Assembly (NCBI GenBank): GCA_028709805.1
Contig: JAQUTL010000010.1
Span: 17,284-81,283 of the forward strand
Reading direction: 5' to 3'
Length of the DNA: 64,000 nucleotides
Origin: Victivallaceae bacterium
GTDB taxonomy: Bacteria; Verrucomicrobiota; Lentisphaeria; Victivallales; Victivallaceae
The stretch's first letter is position 1. Each line of letters begins with the position of its first letter. The notes under the pieces were generated by a model. That model did no database searches, had not been told where the DNA came from, and worked only from the letters and a program-made list of their open reading frames with translations. Position numbers and translations under genes: made by a program. Below, one piece after another: positions 1 through 9,461 of this stretch.

Positions 1-1
1 G

Positions 2-511
2 ATTCTTATCATTACCGCGCACTCGGAACGGCAAAGCCGCCTTGCGTCGAATGTAATATTCAATGGCGCGACAGACTTTATTTTGAAACCATTGGAAACA
101 GAGGGAGAACATACGTTGGAAACATCAATTGCCAGATTTGTCGGCATAGGTGATCAAATAATAACGGGAAACGAGGAACAGGAAGACTGGCTCTCCCGTA
201 CCCCGAAGGGCGGGATGATGTCGTGGAAAACAATTGCCAAGGACGGACATGTCCGCGAATATCTTCTTGGTGCCAGCTCCATGCGGTGCAGCCTACTTGA
301 CTGCATCTTTTTCCTCCATAAGAAAAGTCCTGTTATTTGCCATCAGGACATTATGGATAAAGTCGGATGGAAATCTAAAGCTTATTATGCGAAAGAGGGC
401 GGGGCTCCTCGCGGACCGTTGAAAGGACATGTCGCGGCTTTAAGGAAAATGCTTGGTATGAATATCGCGTATATTGAGCATGGAATCAAGGTAACCAGAC
501 CGGAGGATTGA
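2..511 (+). CDS. Response regulator, C-terminal part (5' truncated by window edge), receiver-domain end plus probable winged-helix output domain
   Basis: The reading frame is open from base 2 (ILIITAHSERQSRLASNVIFNGATDFILKPLE), with the receiver-domain K-P motif. C-terminal GPLKGHVAALRKMLGMNIAYIEHGIKVTRPED resembles a wHTH. Confidence 0.65.
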   Translation: MLIITAHSERQSRLASNVIFNGATDFILKPLETEGEHTLETSIARFVGIGDQIITGNEEQEDWLSRTPKGGMMSWKTIAKDGHVREYLLGASSMRCSLLDCIFFLHKKSPVICHQDIMDKVGWKSKAYYAKEGGAPRGPLKGHVAALRKMLGMNIAYIEHGIKVTRPED

Positions 512-512
512 C

Positions 513-1073
513 ATGGAAATTTTTGCAGCCGTAGACATAGAAACAACAGGACTGGATGTCGGACGGCATGAAATCCTTGATATTGCAATCGTGCCGCTGA
601 ATTCAGATTTCACTATTGACGTGGGGATGCCGGATTTCTCGGCGCGTATCCGTGCCGAGCATCCGGAGACGGCGGAATTACAGGCGTTGCAGGTCAACGG
701 GCTGAATCCGCAGGAAGGGATAAGCCGGGAAGAAACCGCCGCCGATTTCCGGCAATGGCTTGTCGATTGCAGTATCGAAAAAATCATTCCCGTCGCCCAC
801 AATCTCGAATTCGATATGAAGTTCATCCGACGGACGTTTCCGATGGAGTCCAAGGTCTTTTCTCATCACGGACGGGACAGCATGCGGCTGGCACTCGCGG
901 TCAACGACATTGTTCGCCGGGAGAGCGGCGAGGACAATTTTCCAAGCGTATCCCTGCGGGTTTTGAAAGACGCCCTGAATGTCGCCGGTGAGGTGACGCA
1001 TCATGCCGTCGAAGATGCCAAGGATGCCGCGACCGTCTATCGCCGGTTGACAGAAATGTTGACACAGGCATAA
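513..1073 (+). CDS. DnaQ-like (DEDDh) 3'-5' exonuclease
   Basis: Exo I motif AAVDIETTGLD, Exo II VAHNLEFDMKF, Exo III HHAVEDAKDAATVY. Confidence 0.88.
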   Translation: MEIFAAVDIETTGLDVGRHEILDIAIVPLNSDFTIDVGMPDFSARIRAEHPETAELQALQVNGLNPQEGISREETAADFRQWLVDCSIEKIIPVAHNLEFDMKFIRRTFPMESKVFSHHGRDSMRLALAVNDIVRRESGEDNFPSVSLRVLKDALNVAGEVTHHAVEDAKDAATVYRRLTEMLTQA

Positions 1074-1435
1074 CCCGTAAAAAGTGCCGAAAACAGGGGT
1101 GCGGAAGTCTGAATTTCTATACGGTGTATGCCGCCCATTTTTCCGTTTTCAAGCTAAAAAAAGCGGAGATTGTTTATCGCAAAGACCTCGTAGATGTTGT
1201 CGAAATTGCAAAATAACCGCGACCTAACGCGTGATTTTTTGCAATTCCGACTTTGAGCGTGGAGGTCTCCGACCTCTTCAGAACGGAGAATTTGGGCGGA
1301 TTAGCAACGGAAGTGTCGGGCGTACCCGCTCCGTTCGTTTTCTCCTGTAGTCATAAATCAGGCGCTTTGAGGGTGATTTTGTCCCCGAAAACGAAAAAGC
1401 CGTTCAGAGGTGTGAACGGCGATGAATCTGTAAAA

Positions 1436-1513
1436 TGGGGTGGTAAACGGGACTCGAACCCGCGACCTCCTGGGCCACAACCAGGCGCTCTAACCAACTG
1501 AGCTACAACCACC
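1436..1513 (-). tRNA. tRNA-His (GTG)
   Basis: Reverse complement GGTGGTTGTAGCTCAGTTGGTTAGAGCGCCTGGTTGTGGCCCAGGAGGTCGCGGGTTCGAGTCCCGTTTACCACCCCA. Anticodon GTG in a CCTGG/CCAGG stem, G-1:C73 and encoded CCA. Confidence 0.95.
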
Positions 1514-1606
1514 ATTTTTATGTCTTTTTAATCTATACCGACTTTCGGAAAAATCAAGCCGGCATTGCGTCTTTTATCGATTTTTATGGCTTACCCACAC
1601 CCATCA

Positions 1607-2430
1607 TAGAGTATGTTCAAGCTAATACTTAAAAAAGGTGGTAAGTGTGCTATATTGAGCATATGGAACTCAATCAAGCACAATACGAGAAAATAATGAA
1701 GTATTTGCCGCGGCAGCGAGGCAATGTAAGCATGACGAATCTCCAGTTGGTGAATGCGCTTTTGTATGTTCCTGAAAACGGCGGCAAGTGGAGAGCGTTG
1801 CCGCAGATTTATGGAAACTGGCACACAATTTATATGCGCATGAACCGCTGGAGTAAAAATGGCGTTCTGCAACGTTTTTTTGGGAGGATTGCAGCAGGAT
1901 GATATTATCTGTATACGCATGGAAGCGATATGTTTGGATAGCACAAGCATAAAGGTACATCCAGATGGCACCGGGGCTTTAAAAAAGTGGAAAGCAGAGG
2001 ATTGGGCGTTCGCGCGGTGGACTTACAACAAAAATTCATATGGTCACCGCATCTGACCGTGCGGCTGTTTCGTTCTCGCTCTCGGCGGGAAATATCGGCG
2101 ATGGGCCGGAAGGTCGAAAATTGTTGATTTTTACAGCCGCAAATGCCGCACACAAATTCGTTTTAATGGATCGGGCCTATGAGGGTGATGCAACCAGAAA
2201 CACCGCAGTTGAATTGGGTTACATCCCGGTTGTCCCGCCAAAGAGGAATCGGAAAGAGACCTGGGAATATTATCAAATTCTGTATAAGCGAAGAAATGAA
2301 GTTGAGCGTTTTTTCTTGAGAATAAAGAGGTTTCGTAAGATATTTACGCGTTATGACAAGCTGGATATCGTTTTTGCAGGGTTTATATTATTTGCAATGA
2401 TAATTGACGCGTTAGTGTGAACAGTCTATA
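1607..2430 (+). mobile_element. IS5-family insertion sequence (IS427-like two-ORF type), about 824 bp, transposase frame broken
   Basis: Transposase pieces 1645-1902, 1859-2056 and 2040-2420 join into an IS5-like protein (RGGLTTKIHM, DRAYEGD, RRNEVERFFLRIKRFR). Imperfect terminal inverted repeats TAGAGTATGTTCAAGCTAA / TATAGACTGTTCACACTAA match at 14 of 19 positions. Confidence 0.85.
1645..2420 (+). pseudogene. IS5-family transposase read in three frames (frame changes near 1873-1880 at T7 and 1981-1987 at A6G)
   Basis: Homology continues across two frame changes at homopolymers: cgTTTTTTTggg and ttAAAAAAGtgg. Could be programmed or degenerate. Confidence 0.75.
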
Positions 2431-2602
2431 GGACAGACGTGAAAAATGATATATGATCCGGATTGAGCCGGAGCTATGCGGATGTTTTTCAGCCGCTGAT
2501 TCGCGCGGCCGACAATCTGTCCAGATTGGATAAAAAGGTGTTGCACCGCCATAAGCAAAAGCGCCGACATGGCCGGATTTCCGTTTTTTGTGCCTTGACA
2601 AG

Positions 2603-2631
2603 TTGCTTTTATAACAGAAACGTGATATAGT
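2603..2631 (+). promoter_or_regulatory. Putative sigma70-type promoter for the tRNA-Leu
   Basis: TTGCTT (2603-2608), 17 bp spacer, TATAGT (2626-2631), 8 bp upstream of the tRNA. An upstream TTGACA at 2595 is badly spaced. Confidence 0.4.
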
Positions 2632-2639
2632 GATATAAA

Positions 2640-2716
2640 GCCCGGCTGGCGAAATGGCACACGCAACAAACTTAAAATTTGTACCTCTGCGGGTTCGAAT
2701 CCCGCGCCGGGTACCA
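2640..2716 (+). tRNA. tRNA-Leu-like (TAA anticodon) with unusually short variable loop
   Basis: GCCCGGCTGGCGAAATGGCACACGCAACAAACTTAAAATTTGTACCTCTGCGGGTTCGAATCCCGCGCCGGGTACCA. Acceptor, D, anticodon and T arms are intact and CCA is encoded; the variable region is only ACCTCT. Confidence 0.8.
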
Positions 2717-3557
2717 CCCTGTTTTCCCGTCCTTCCGCTTCGGCAAACCGCCTGATCGCGATCCGTAATGGCAAAGCGCCGCGCGATTTACCGGACACGC
2801 CGAGTTGCGTCTGCCCCGGCTCCCACAGATCATCACCCTACTGCAACTAATGTTAGTTAGCCCATTGGAAAAGCATTTTTTCAATATTTCTACCGGTGCC
2901 AGACGCCTAATCCTGATTTTTCGCTTGCAATTCCGTGATTTTGCGGCAAATTACATATATGGCGGCATCGGGTCTTCTGCAATTCAGGTGCTGTTGCGCC
3001 GTTTGATTTCCGGCGTGTCTCAACGAATGGCGATGTTATTGAAGCGGTCGGGAAGCCGGAGCGCACGGTATTATTTGAACCGTATCCGGGAAAATCGCGT
3101 TCCGGCGCAACATCAGGCGGCCGTTGCTGTTGATTGAGCGACCCTCCGCTCGAAGCGTCGCAGTGCATTCGACGGTATTTGTATTTGAATGTGGTAAAAC
3201 TTTGGCGGCTTTCGCGGCGAAAAATGGGGACGCGACGGATGGCCACAATAAATTACGGGGAACGGCTCGCATGGAATACGGGGCAGCGGAGAGAACGGCC
3301 GAGTTTGGCATGAACGGGAAATTCTTCTGTCAAGTTGAAATATGGCGCTTTGCCGTTGTGTGCCAAGCGCATAAGTGCGGACTTCCGAAATCACTTTTTT
3401 CCACGCCAGTTTCACCTGCGTCGCCGCAAATTGTCTCATATGAACCATCATGGCAATTCCGCTTCAGAAACACGATTCCCGTAAAAATTTTTGGTGTCCC
3501 TTTTGCCTCCCGACAAGATATGAGAAAAACGTGTCAAGATATGACCGGCAGGGGAAT

Positions 3558-6500
3558 ATGACAAATTATAAGAAAAAAGTGACGGCCGTTCTGCTTGCAA
3601 TGTTTTTTTGCGGCTGTATTGCCGCGATGTTGACGGGACGGTGCGGCGCGAAGTCGGACCCGGCGCCGAAAATCTCAACCGCCCAAGACCTGAACAACCC
3701 GCGGTTTGTGATCGGCGGCGAGACCGGAACCGTGTCTTTGCGCGAAGCCAGGGCAAAACTGCCGAATGCGACGTTTCGGGAATACACGAACCCCGGCGAT
3801 ATTTATACCGCGCTTGCGGCCGGCAAAGTCAACGCAATGGCCTATGACCGCCCGCCGCTGGAGTACGCCGCGCAGAAACGGGAGGATTTTGTCGTTCTGC
3901 CGGACGAACTGGCGGTGGGGCATATTGCGGTGGGAGCATCGCTCAAAAACACGGCTCTGATCGCGCAGGTCAATGAATTTATTCACCGCTATCGCGCCGA
4001 CGGCACTTATGACGACATGTATAACCGCTGGATTAAAACAAAAAATACGCGGATGCCGGAGATGCCGTCGCCTGATCCATCGCTCGAAACAATTGTGATC
4101 GGCATTGGTGACCTCAACGCGCCGATGGGTTTTCTGGACGAAAACGGGGAAGCGACCGGGTTTGATGTTGAATTTTCTTTGCGGCTTGCGGAATTTCTGA
4201 ACCGCAAATGCGAATTCAAAACAATGAATTACGAAGCGCTCTTCCCCGCATGCACCGGCGGAAAGATCGATTTGGCCGTTGCCCAGATGGACGCTACGCC
4301 GGAGCGGGAAGAGACGATGCTTTTCTCCGATCGCTACATCGACTCGCCCGTGGTGCTGATGATCCGCCGGGCGGATTACGACGGAGAACCGGCGAACGTC
4401 TCGCTCGAAACGCTGAACCGGCCCGGAGTCAGGATCGGCGTGCCGCAGGGCGCGGCGGCGATGACGGTCGGAGAGCGGACGTTCAACCGGGCGGAGATAC
4501 AGTATTTCAATTCACTGACGGATGGCTACAACGCCGTCCGCCACCGGAAACTCGACGCATTTGTCTTCGACCGCCACAATATGAACTATGTGGTGAAAAA
4601 CAATCCCGACCTGACGCTGCTCCCATACGATATCGCCAAAGAACATATTGTGATCGGATTCCCCCAAAAACACGGCGACCTGTGCAGTAAAGTCAACGAA
4701 TTCATCCGTCAATACCGTTCGGACGGCACGTATCAGGACATGTATGAACGCTGGTGTAATACCGCGTCTCCGCCGCCGATGCCGGAAATTCCGGCGCCGA
4801 CAAATCCGGCGGTAAAATACCGGGTCGGCACCGAGGGGCTGAACGAGCCGATGAATTTCTACGGCGCGGACGGTAAAATAACCGGATTCGACATCGAGTT
4901 CATCCGGCGGCTGGCGTTGTTTCTGAATGCGGAAATCGAAATCTCAGCCATGAATTACGACGCGCTGATCCCGGCCGCCGAAAGCGGAAAGATCGACATG
5001 CTGATCGCCAATCTGAACGGAACGCCGGAACGCCGCGAAAAAATGCTGCTGTCCGACGATTACGTCGACACCACGATCGCCGTAATGGTCCACGCCGACG
5101 ACGCTTCCGGCCGAAAGGATGACGGAATACACTCCCTGCGCGACCTGAAGGGCAAAAAGACGGCCTCGCTTACCGGAAGCGGTTTTCAGGAATTGACCGA
5201 ACCGCTGCAGCCGGGAATCGAATATTTGTTCTTCAATGACAACAATTCATCGGTTCAGGCGCTGCGCTCCGGCAAAGTCGATGCGGCACTGCTCGACGAA
5301 CCCATGGCCCGCATGTGGGCGGCGCGCTACCCGGAAGAGCTGCGTTTTGTCTGCATTTACGCCGATGATCATTACGGATTTGCTTTCAAAAAAGGCTCAC
5401 CTCTGACAGAGAAAGCCAGCGAGTTTATCCGCATGTTGAAAAAATCCGGAGAACTCCAAAAACTGACAGAAAAATGGTGCGACTCCTCCGATCCGAACCG
5501 CAAACTGGAAACGTGGACCCACCGCAGAGATTACACCGGAACGGCGGGAACGTTCCGCTTCGCCTCCGATCCGACGCAGGAGCCGATGTGCTGTTTCGTC
5601 AACAACCGCTATGTCGGACTGGACACGGAGGTTATGAACCGGATTGCCTACGAATTGAATATGAAATTTGAATTTATTCCCATGAATTTCGGCTCTCTGA
5701 TTGAAGCGGTCAATGCCGGCAAGGCGGATGCGGTCGGCGGCGCCATGTCCATCACCGACGCCCGCCGGGAAAAGGTAGATTTTGCGGACTCTTACTATGA
5801 CGGCGGATTGTCCATCCTTGCGCGACGGGAAAAGGAAAACCGGCGGACGGAAATTTCCGAGTTTTCACAGCTGGCCGGCCGCAGGTTCGGCATCCTCAGC
5901 GGAACGACTTTTGATTCGCTGACCCTGAAATATATACCACAGGCCATACCGGTGTATTTCAATATGTTCAACGACTTGGTCATTGCGCTGGAGACTGAGA
6001 AAATCGACGCGTTTATGATGGAGGAACCCCAGTCGCGCATTCTGTTGCGTCAACGCCCGAATCTGACCATCCTGAAGAAAAAGATCGCCGATAATGACTA
6101 CGGATTCTTCTTCTCCAAAGAGTCCCGCCAATTGCGCGACGCATTCTCAAACGAAATCAAACGGATGAGAACGGACGGCACGCTGAAGAAGCTGGAGAAT
6201 AAATGGTTTTCCGGCGACGAGGCGGCCCATATCATGCCGACTCCGCGACCCGGAACCAAAGGAACGCTCAATTTTGTCACAATTCCCCAGCTGGAACCGT
6301 TCTCCTTTATGCGCAACGGACAGATCGTCGGCTTCGACATCGAAGTCGCCGTGCTGGCGGCGGAAAACCTCGGCTACACAATTCAGTTCATTCCGATGGA
6401 ATTCAGCGGATTTATCGAAGCGGTTTCCTCCGGCAAGGCCGATATGGGCGGCGGCTGCATCACGATCACCGAAGAACGCAAACAGCTCGTTCTGTTTACC

Positions 6501-7292
6501 GAGGCGGATTACAACGGCGGCATCGTGGTGATCGTGCGCGGTGAGACCGGAGGCGATACGCCGGGATTCCGCGACCGGCTCGCCAATGCCGGTAAAGAGC
6601 TTTCCGCGAGTTTCGACCGCACCTTTGTCCGCGAAGACCGCTGGAAGCTGATTCTGCAGGGACTGAAGGTGACCGTGCTGATAACGGTTCTTGCGGCGCT
6701 GTTCGGAACGGTTCTGGCGTTTCCGGTCTGTTTCATGCGGCGCTCGAAGCGGCGGCTCTGGCGCTGGCTGGGCGGAGCCTATGTTTCGCTGATGCAGGGG
6801 ACGCCGATCCTGGTTATCCTGATGATCCTTTATTACATTATTTTCGCCAAAGTCGATATTGAAGCGGTGCTGGTGGCGGTGATCGGATTCGGACTCAACT
6901 TCGCAGCCTACGCCGGCGAAATGCTCCGAACCGGAATCGCCGCCGTTCCGAAAGGCCAGACCGAGGCGGCGCTGGCGCTGGGCTTCTCCCAACTCCAGAC
7001 CTTCGTCAAAGTGGTCCTGCCGCAGGCGCTGCGCCAGATACTGCCGGTCTACCGTGGAGAGTTCATCAACATGCTGAAGACGACCTCGATCGTCGGCTAT
7101 ATCGCCATTCAGGACCTGACCAAGATGAGCGACATCATCCGAAGCCGCACATACGAGGCGTTTTTCCCGCTGATCGCAACGGCGGCGATTTATTTCGCCG
7201 CGGCATGGCTGCTGGCGACGGGGCTTTCGCTGATCGAATACCGGCTTGATCCGAACAGCCGGAGAAAATTCCGGAAAGGAGACGCGCGATGA
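3558..7292 (+). CDS. Polar amino-acid ABC transporter: several SBP_bac_3-type substrate-binding units fused to a HisM/GlnP-type permease
   Basis: Signal/lipobox-like N-terminus [20 protein letters not shown]. Recurrent units ([82 protein letters not shown]), then permease [14 protein letters not shown]...[31 protein letters not shown]. Start chosen at 3558 rather than ORF start 3450. Confidence 0.9.
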   Translation: MTNYKKKVTAVLLAMFFCGCIAAMLTGRCGAKSDPAPKISTAQDLNNPRFVIGGETGTVSLREARAKLPNATFREYTNPGDIYTALAAGKVNAMAYDRPPLEYAAQKREDFVVLPDELAVGHIAVGASLKNTALIAQVNEFIHRYRADGTYDDMYNRWIKTKNTRMPEMPSPDPSLETIVIGIGDLNAPMGFLDENGEATGFDVEFSLRLAEFLNRKCEFKTMNYEALFPACTGGKIDLAVAQMDATPEREETMLFSDRYIDSPVVLMIRRADYDGEPANVSLETLNRPGVRIGVPQGAAAMTVGERTFNRAEIQYFNSLTDGYNAVRHRKLDAFVFDRHNMNYVVKNNPDLTLLPYDIAKEHIVIGFPQKHGDLCSKVNEFIRQYRSDGTYQDMYERWCNTASPPPMPEIPAPTNPAVKYRVGTEGLNEPMNFYGADGKITGFDIEFIRRLALFLNAEIEISAMNYDALIPAAESGKIDMLIANLNGTPERREKMLLSDDYVDTTIAVMVHADDASGRKDDGIHSLRDLKGKKTASLTGSGFQELTEPLQPGIEYLFFNDNNSSVQALRSGKVDAALLDEPMARMWAARYPEELRFVCIYADDHYGFAFKKGSPLTEKASEFIRMLKKSGELQKLTEKWCDSSDPNRKLETWTHRRDYTGTAGTFRFASDPTQEPMCCFVNNRYVGLDTEVMNRIAYELNMKFEFIPMNFGSLIEAVNAGKADAVGGAMSITDARREKVDFADSYYDGGLSILARREKENRRTEISEFSQLAGRRFGILSGTTFDSLTLKYIPQAIPVYFNMFNDLVIALETEKIDAFMMEEPQSRILLRQRPNLTILKKKIADNDYGFFFSKESRQLRDAFSNEIKRMRTDGTLKKLENKWFSGDEAAHIMPTPRPGTKGTLNFVTIPQLEPFSFMRNGQIVGFDIEVAVLAAENLGYTIQFIPMEFSGFIEAVSSGKADMGGGCITITEERKQLVLFTEADYNGGIVVIVRGETGGDTPGFRDRLANAGKELSASFDRTFVREDRWKLILQGLKVTVLITVLAALFGTVLAFPVCFMRRSKRRLWRWLGGAYVSLMQGTPILVILMILYYIIFAKVDIEAVLVAVIGFGLNFAAYAGEMLRTGIAAVPKGQTEAALALGFSQLQTFVKVVLPQALRQILPVYRGEFINMLKTTSIVGYIAIQDLTKMSDIIRSRTYEAFFPLIATAAIYFAAAWLLATGLSLIEYRLDPNSRRKFRKGDAR

Positions 7293-8377
7293 TTCAAGTC
7301 CGGCATCTTTATAAGGAATTTGACGGCACTGCGGTGCTGAATGATGTGAATGCGGAAATCCAGAAAGGGGAGATCATCTCCGTCATCGGTCCGTCCGGCA
7401 CGGGAAAGAGTACATTTTTGCGCTGTTTGAATCTGCTGGAACGGCCGACCGGCGGTAAAATACAAGTCGACGGCGTGGATATTCTTGCACCGGGGGCGGA
7501 CGTCTCAAAATTGCGGATGAAGATGGGCATGGTGTTCCAGCAGTTCAACCTCTTTCCGCATCTGACCGTCATCGAAAATATCATGCTGGCGCCCCGGTCG
7601 CTGCTGAAGCAGTCGCCGGCCGACGCCCGCAAACGGGCCCGTGAACTGCTTGAGCTGGTCGGACTGATCAACAAGGAGAACGCGCTTCCCGGCGAACTGT
7701 CCGGCGGGCAGCAGCAGCGCGTTGCCATTGCCCGCGCGCTGGCAATGAATCCGGAGATCATTCTCTTTGATGAACCGACCTCGGCGCTCGACCCCACAAT
7801 GGTCAACGAAGTGCTGTCGGTGATCCGCAATCTGGCAAAAACCGGCATCACCATGGTAATCGTCACCCATGAAATGCGTTTCGCCCGCGACGTTTCCACC
7901 CGCGTGTTTTATATGGATGAAGGCGTCATTTACGAAGCGGGAACGCCGGCCGGGATCTTTGACGCGCCGAAGCGGGCGAAAACCGCCGCGTTCATTCATC
8001 AGCAGGGGCTGTTCGTCTCCGAACTGGCAAAAAAGGAATTCGACCTCTATCACTTCCAAGCCGAAGTGGAACTTTTTGCCGAACGCTGCCGTCTGCCGGC
8101 CAGACAGCTGCACTATCTGCAACTTCTGAGCGAAGAGTTGCTGATGAACATTCTGTTTCCGCGCACCGGGCGCATCCGGGTTGAAATCGGCATTTCCGAG
8201 GAAACCGGCAAGGTGGATTTTCACGCGATATGGTCCGGCAACCCGGAGAATCCGCTGGATGCGGACGACGAACCCGGAGAAATGGCCCGGATAATCATCC
8301 GGAAACGCTGTTCGGAGATAGACTTCTTCATCAACAGCGAAAAGCTCAACGAACTGCACCTCGAAATGCAACAGTAG
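7289..8377 (+). CDS. GlnQ/HisP-type ABC transporter ATPase with extra C-terminal degenerate RsbW-like HATPase domain
   Basis: Walker [25 protein letters not shown], Walker [14 protein letters not shown]. The C-terminal ~115 aa ([33 protein letters not shown]...NELHLEMQQ) aligns by eye with RsbW-like proteins. Overlaps the upstream stop by 4 nt. Confidence 0.92.
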   Translation: MIQVRHLYKEFDGTAVLNDVNAEIQKGEIISVIGPSGTGKSTFLRCLNLLERPTGGKIQVDGVDILAPGADVSKLRMKMGMVFQQFNLFPHLTVIENIMLAPRSLLKQSPADARKRARELLELVGLINKENALPGELSGGQQQRVAIARALAMNPEIILFDEPTSALDPTMVNEVLSVIRNLAKTGITMVIVTHEMRFARDVSTRVFYMDEGVIYEAGTPAGIFDAPKRAKTAAFIHQQGLFVSELAKKEFDLYHFQAEVELFAERCRLPARQLHYLQLLSEELLMNILFPRTGRIRVEIGISEETGKVDFHAIWSGNPENPLDADDEPGEMARIIIRKRCSEIDFFINSEKLNELHLEMQQ

Positions 8378-8392
8378 ACGGGAACCCCGGTT

Positions 8393-8653
8393 ATGTACAA
8401 GACCCCAAAAATACGTCACTTTTCCCAAGCGGTGCTGACCGGTCTGACCCGGGGCGCCACCGACGCGTTCATACACAACCCGATGGCTTATGAAGACCGG
8501 TTCGACCGCAAATACCGGAAACTTCAGGCACTGCTTGAAATGAATCTGAAAACCGGCTTCTCCCGTTTGAACCCCATATACAGTGTTTTTGACGGGATGG
8601 AATCACATTGTTATATGATGCGTCCGCAGGACGCGCCGCCGAACGCCATATAA
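8393..8653 (+). CDS. Hypothetical protein (86 aa) in the transporter/partner-switching operon
   Basis: Tightly spaced ORF between the ATPase and STAS genes; no recognised domain. Confidence 0.45.
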   Translation: MYKTPKIRHFSQAVLTGLTRGATDAFIHNPMAYEDRFDRKYRKLQALLEMNLKTGFSRLNPIYSVFDGMESHCYMMRPQDAPPNAI

Positions 8654-8686
8654 AATAGACATTTACAATATATAAAAGGGGAAATA

Positions 8687-8983
8687 ATGAAAATTACAAT
8701 GAATCAGGAGACAAATAAACTAACCGTTTCCATTGAAGGAAGCATTGACACCGTGACCGCGCCGGAGCTTGAAAAAGAGCTGGCGGCGAATTGGAACGGC
8801 GTCACCAAACTGTTTTTGGACTTCAAGGCCGTGGACTACATTTCCAGCGCCGGGCTGCGTGTGATGATGGCGGCCGAACAGCACATGGAGGCGGTCGGCT
8901 CCATGACGATCATGAACGTCAATGACGACGTAAAAGAGGTCTTTGAAATGACCGGGTTTGACGAACTTCTCAACTTTGAATAA
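8687..8983 (+). CDS. STAS-domain anti-sigma factor antagonist-like protein (SpoIIAA/RsbV-like)
   Basis: KLTVSIEGSIDTVTAPELEKEL and conserved phosphorylatable Ser motif VDYISSAGLRVMM. Confidence 0.92.
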   Translation: MKITMNQETNKLTVSIEGSIDTVTAPELEKELAANWNGVTKLFLDFKAVDYISSAGLRVMMAAEQHMEAVGSMTIMNVNDDVKEVFEMTGFDELLNFE

Positions 8984-8996
8984 AAAGGTGCGACAC

Positions 8997-9461
8997 ATGG
9001 CGGATATCATCAGAAAGTTTCAGTATCATGGACATGACGCGCTTCTGCTTCCCGCCGAACGGGAGGCCTTTGTTACGCTGCAAACGTGGCTGTCCGGCAT
9101 TGCCGACGAGCTTGAGCTTCCGGAAAACACCAGAAAAAAGCTGCTGATCGCCGCCGACGAAATATTTACCAATATCGCCGCCTACGGCTATCCCGGCAGC
9201 GGCGGAACCGCCGAGGTTGAAGTGACATTTAACATTACACGGCAACTGCTGACCATGAAATTCATTGATGCCGGCATTGCCTACAATCCGCTGGAGAGTC
9301 CGCCGCCCGACCTCACCAAGCCGCTGACGGAGCGGAGTATCGGCGGACTGGGGATTTTCATGGTGAAAAAGCTGATGGACACCGTTGCATACAAGCGGGA
9401 AAATGACCGCAACATTCTTATCTTGGAGAAACATCTGCTGAACCGGGAGAAACAGAAATGA
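8997..9461 (+). CDS. RsbW/SpoIIAB-like serine kinase (HATPase_c_2)
   Basis: N-box LLIAADEIFTNIAAYGYP, G1 FIDAGIAYNPLESPPPDL, G2 GGLGIFMVKKLMD. RBS aaaggtg upstream of ATG 8997. Confidence 0.9.
   Translation: MADIIRKFQYHGHDALLLPAEREAFVTLQTWLSGIADELELPENTRKKLLIAADEIFTNIAAYGYPGSGGTAEVEVTFNITRQLLTMKFIDAGIAYNPLESPPPDLTKPLTERSIGGLGIFMVKKLMDTVAYKRENDRNILILEKHLLNREKQK

Noticed and set aside
1253-1501. 82-aa plus-strand ORF
   Set aside because: Its 3' part runs through the tRNA-His gene on the opposite strand (KWGGKRDSNPRPPGPQPGALTN is translated tRNA), a known artefact.
1981-1987. Classical -1 programmed frameshift at A AAA AAG in the IS5 element
   Set aside because: The homologous downstream frame requires +1 (or -2), not -1, so the classical mechanism does not fit.
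2672-2884. 70-aa minus-strand ORF ending in YPARDSNPQRYKF
   Set aside because: The C-terminus is antisense translation of the tRNA-Leu; spurious.
3124-3561. 145-aa ORF upstream of the transporter
   Set aside because: No recognisable motifs and composition unlike neighbouring genes; overlaps the likely transporter leader region.
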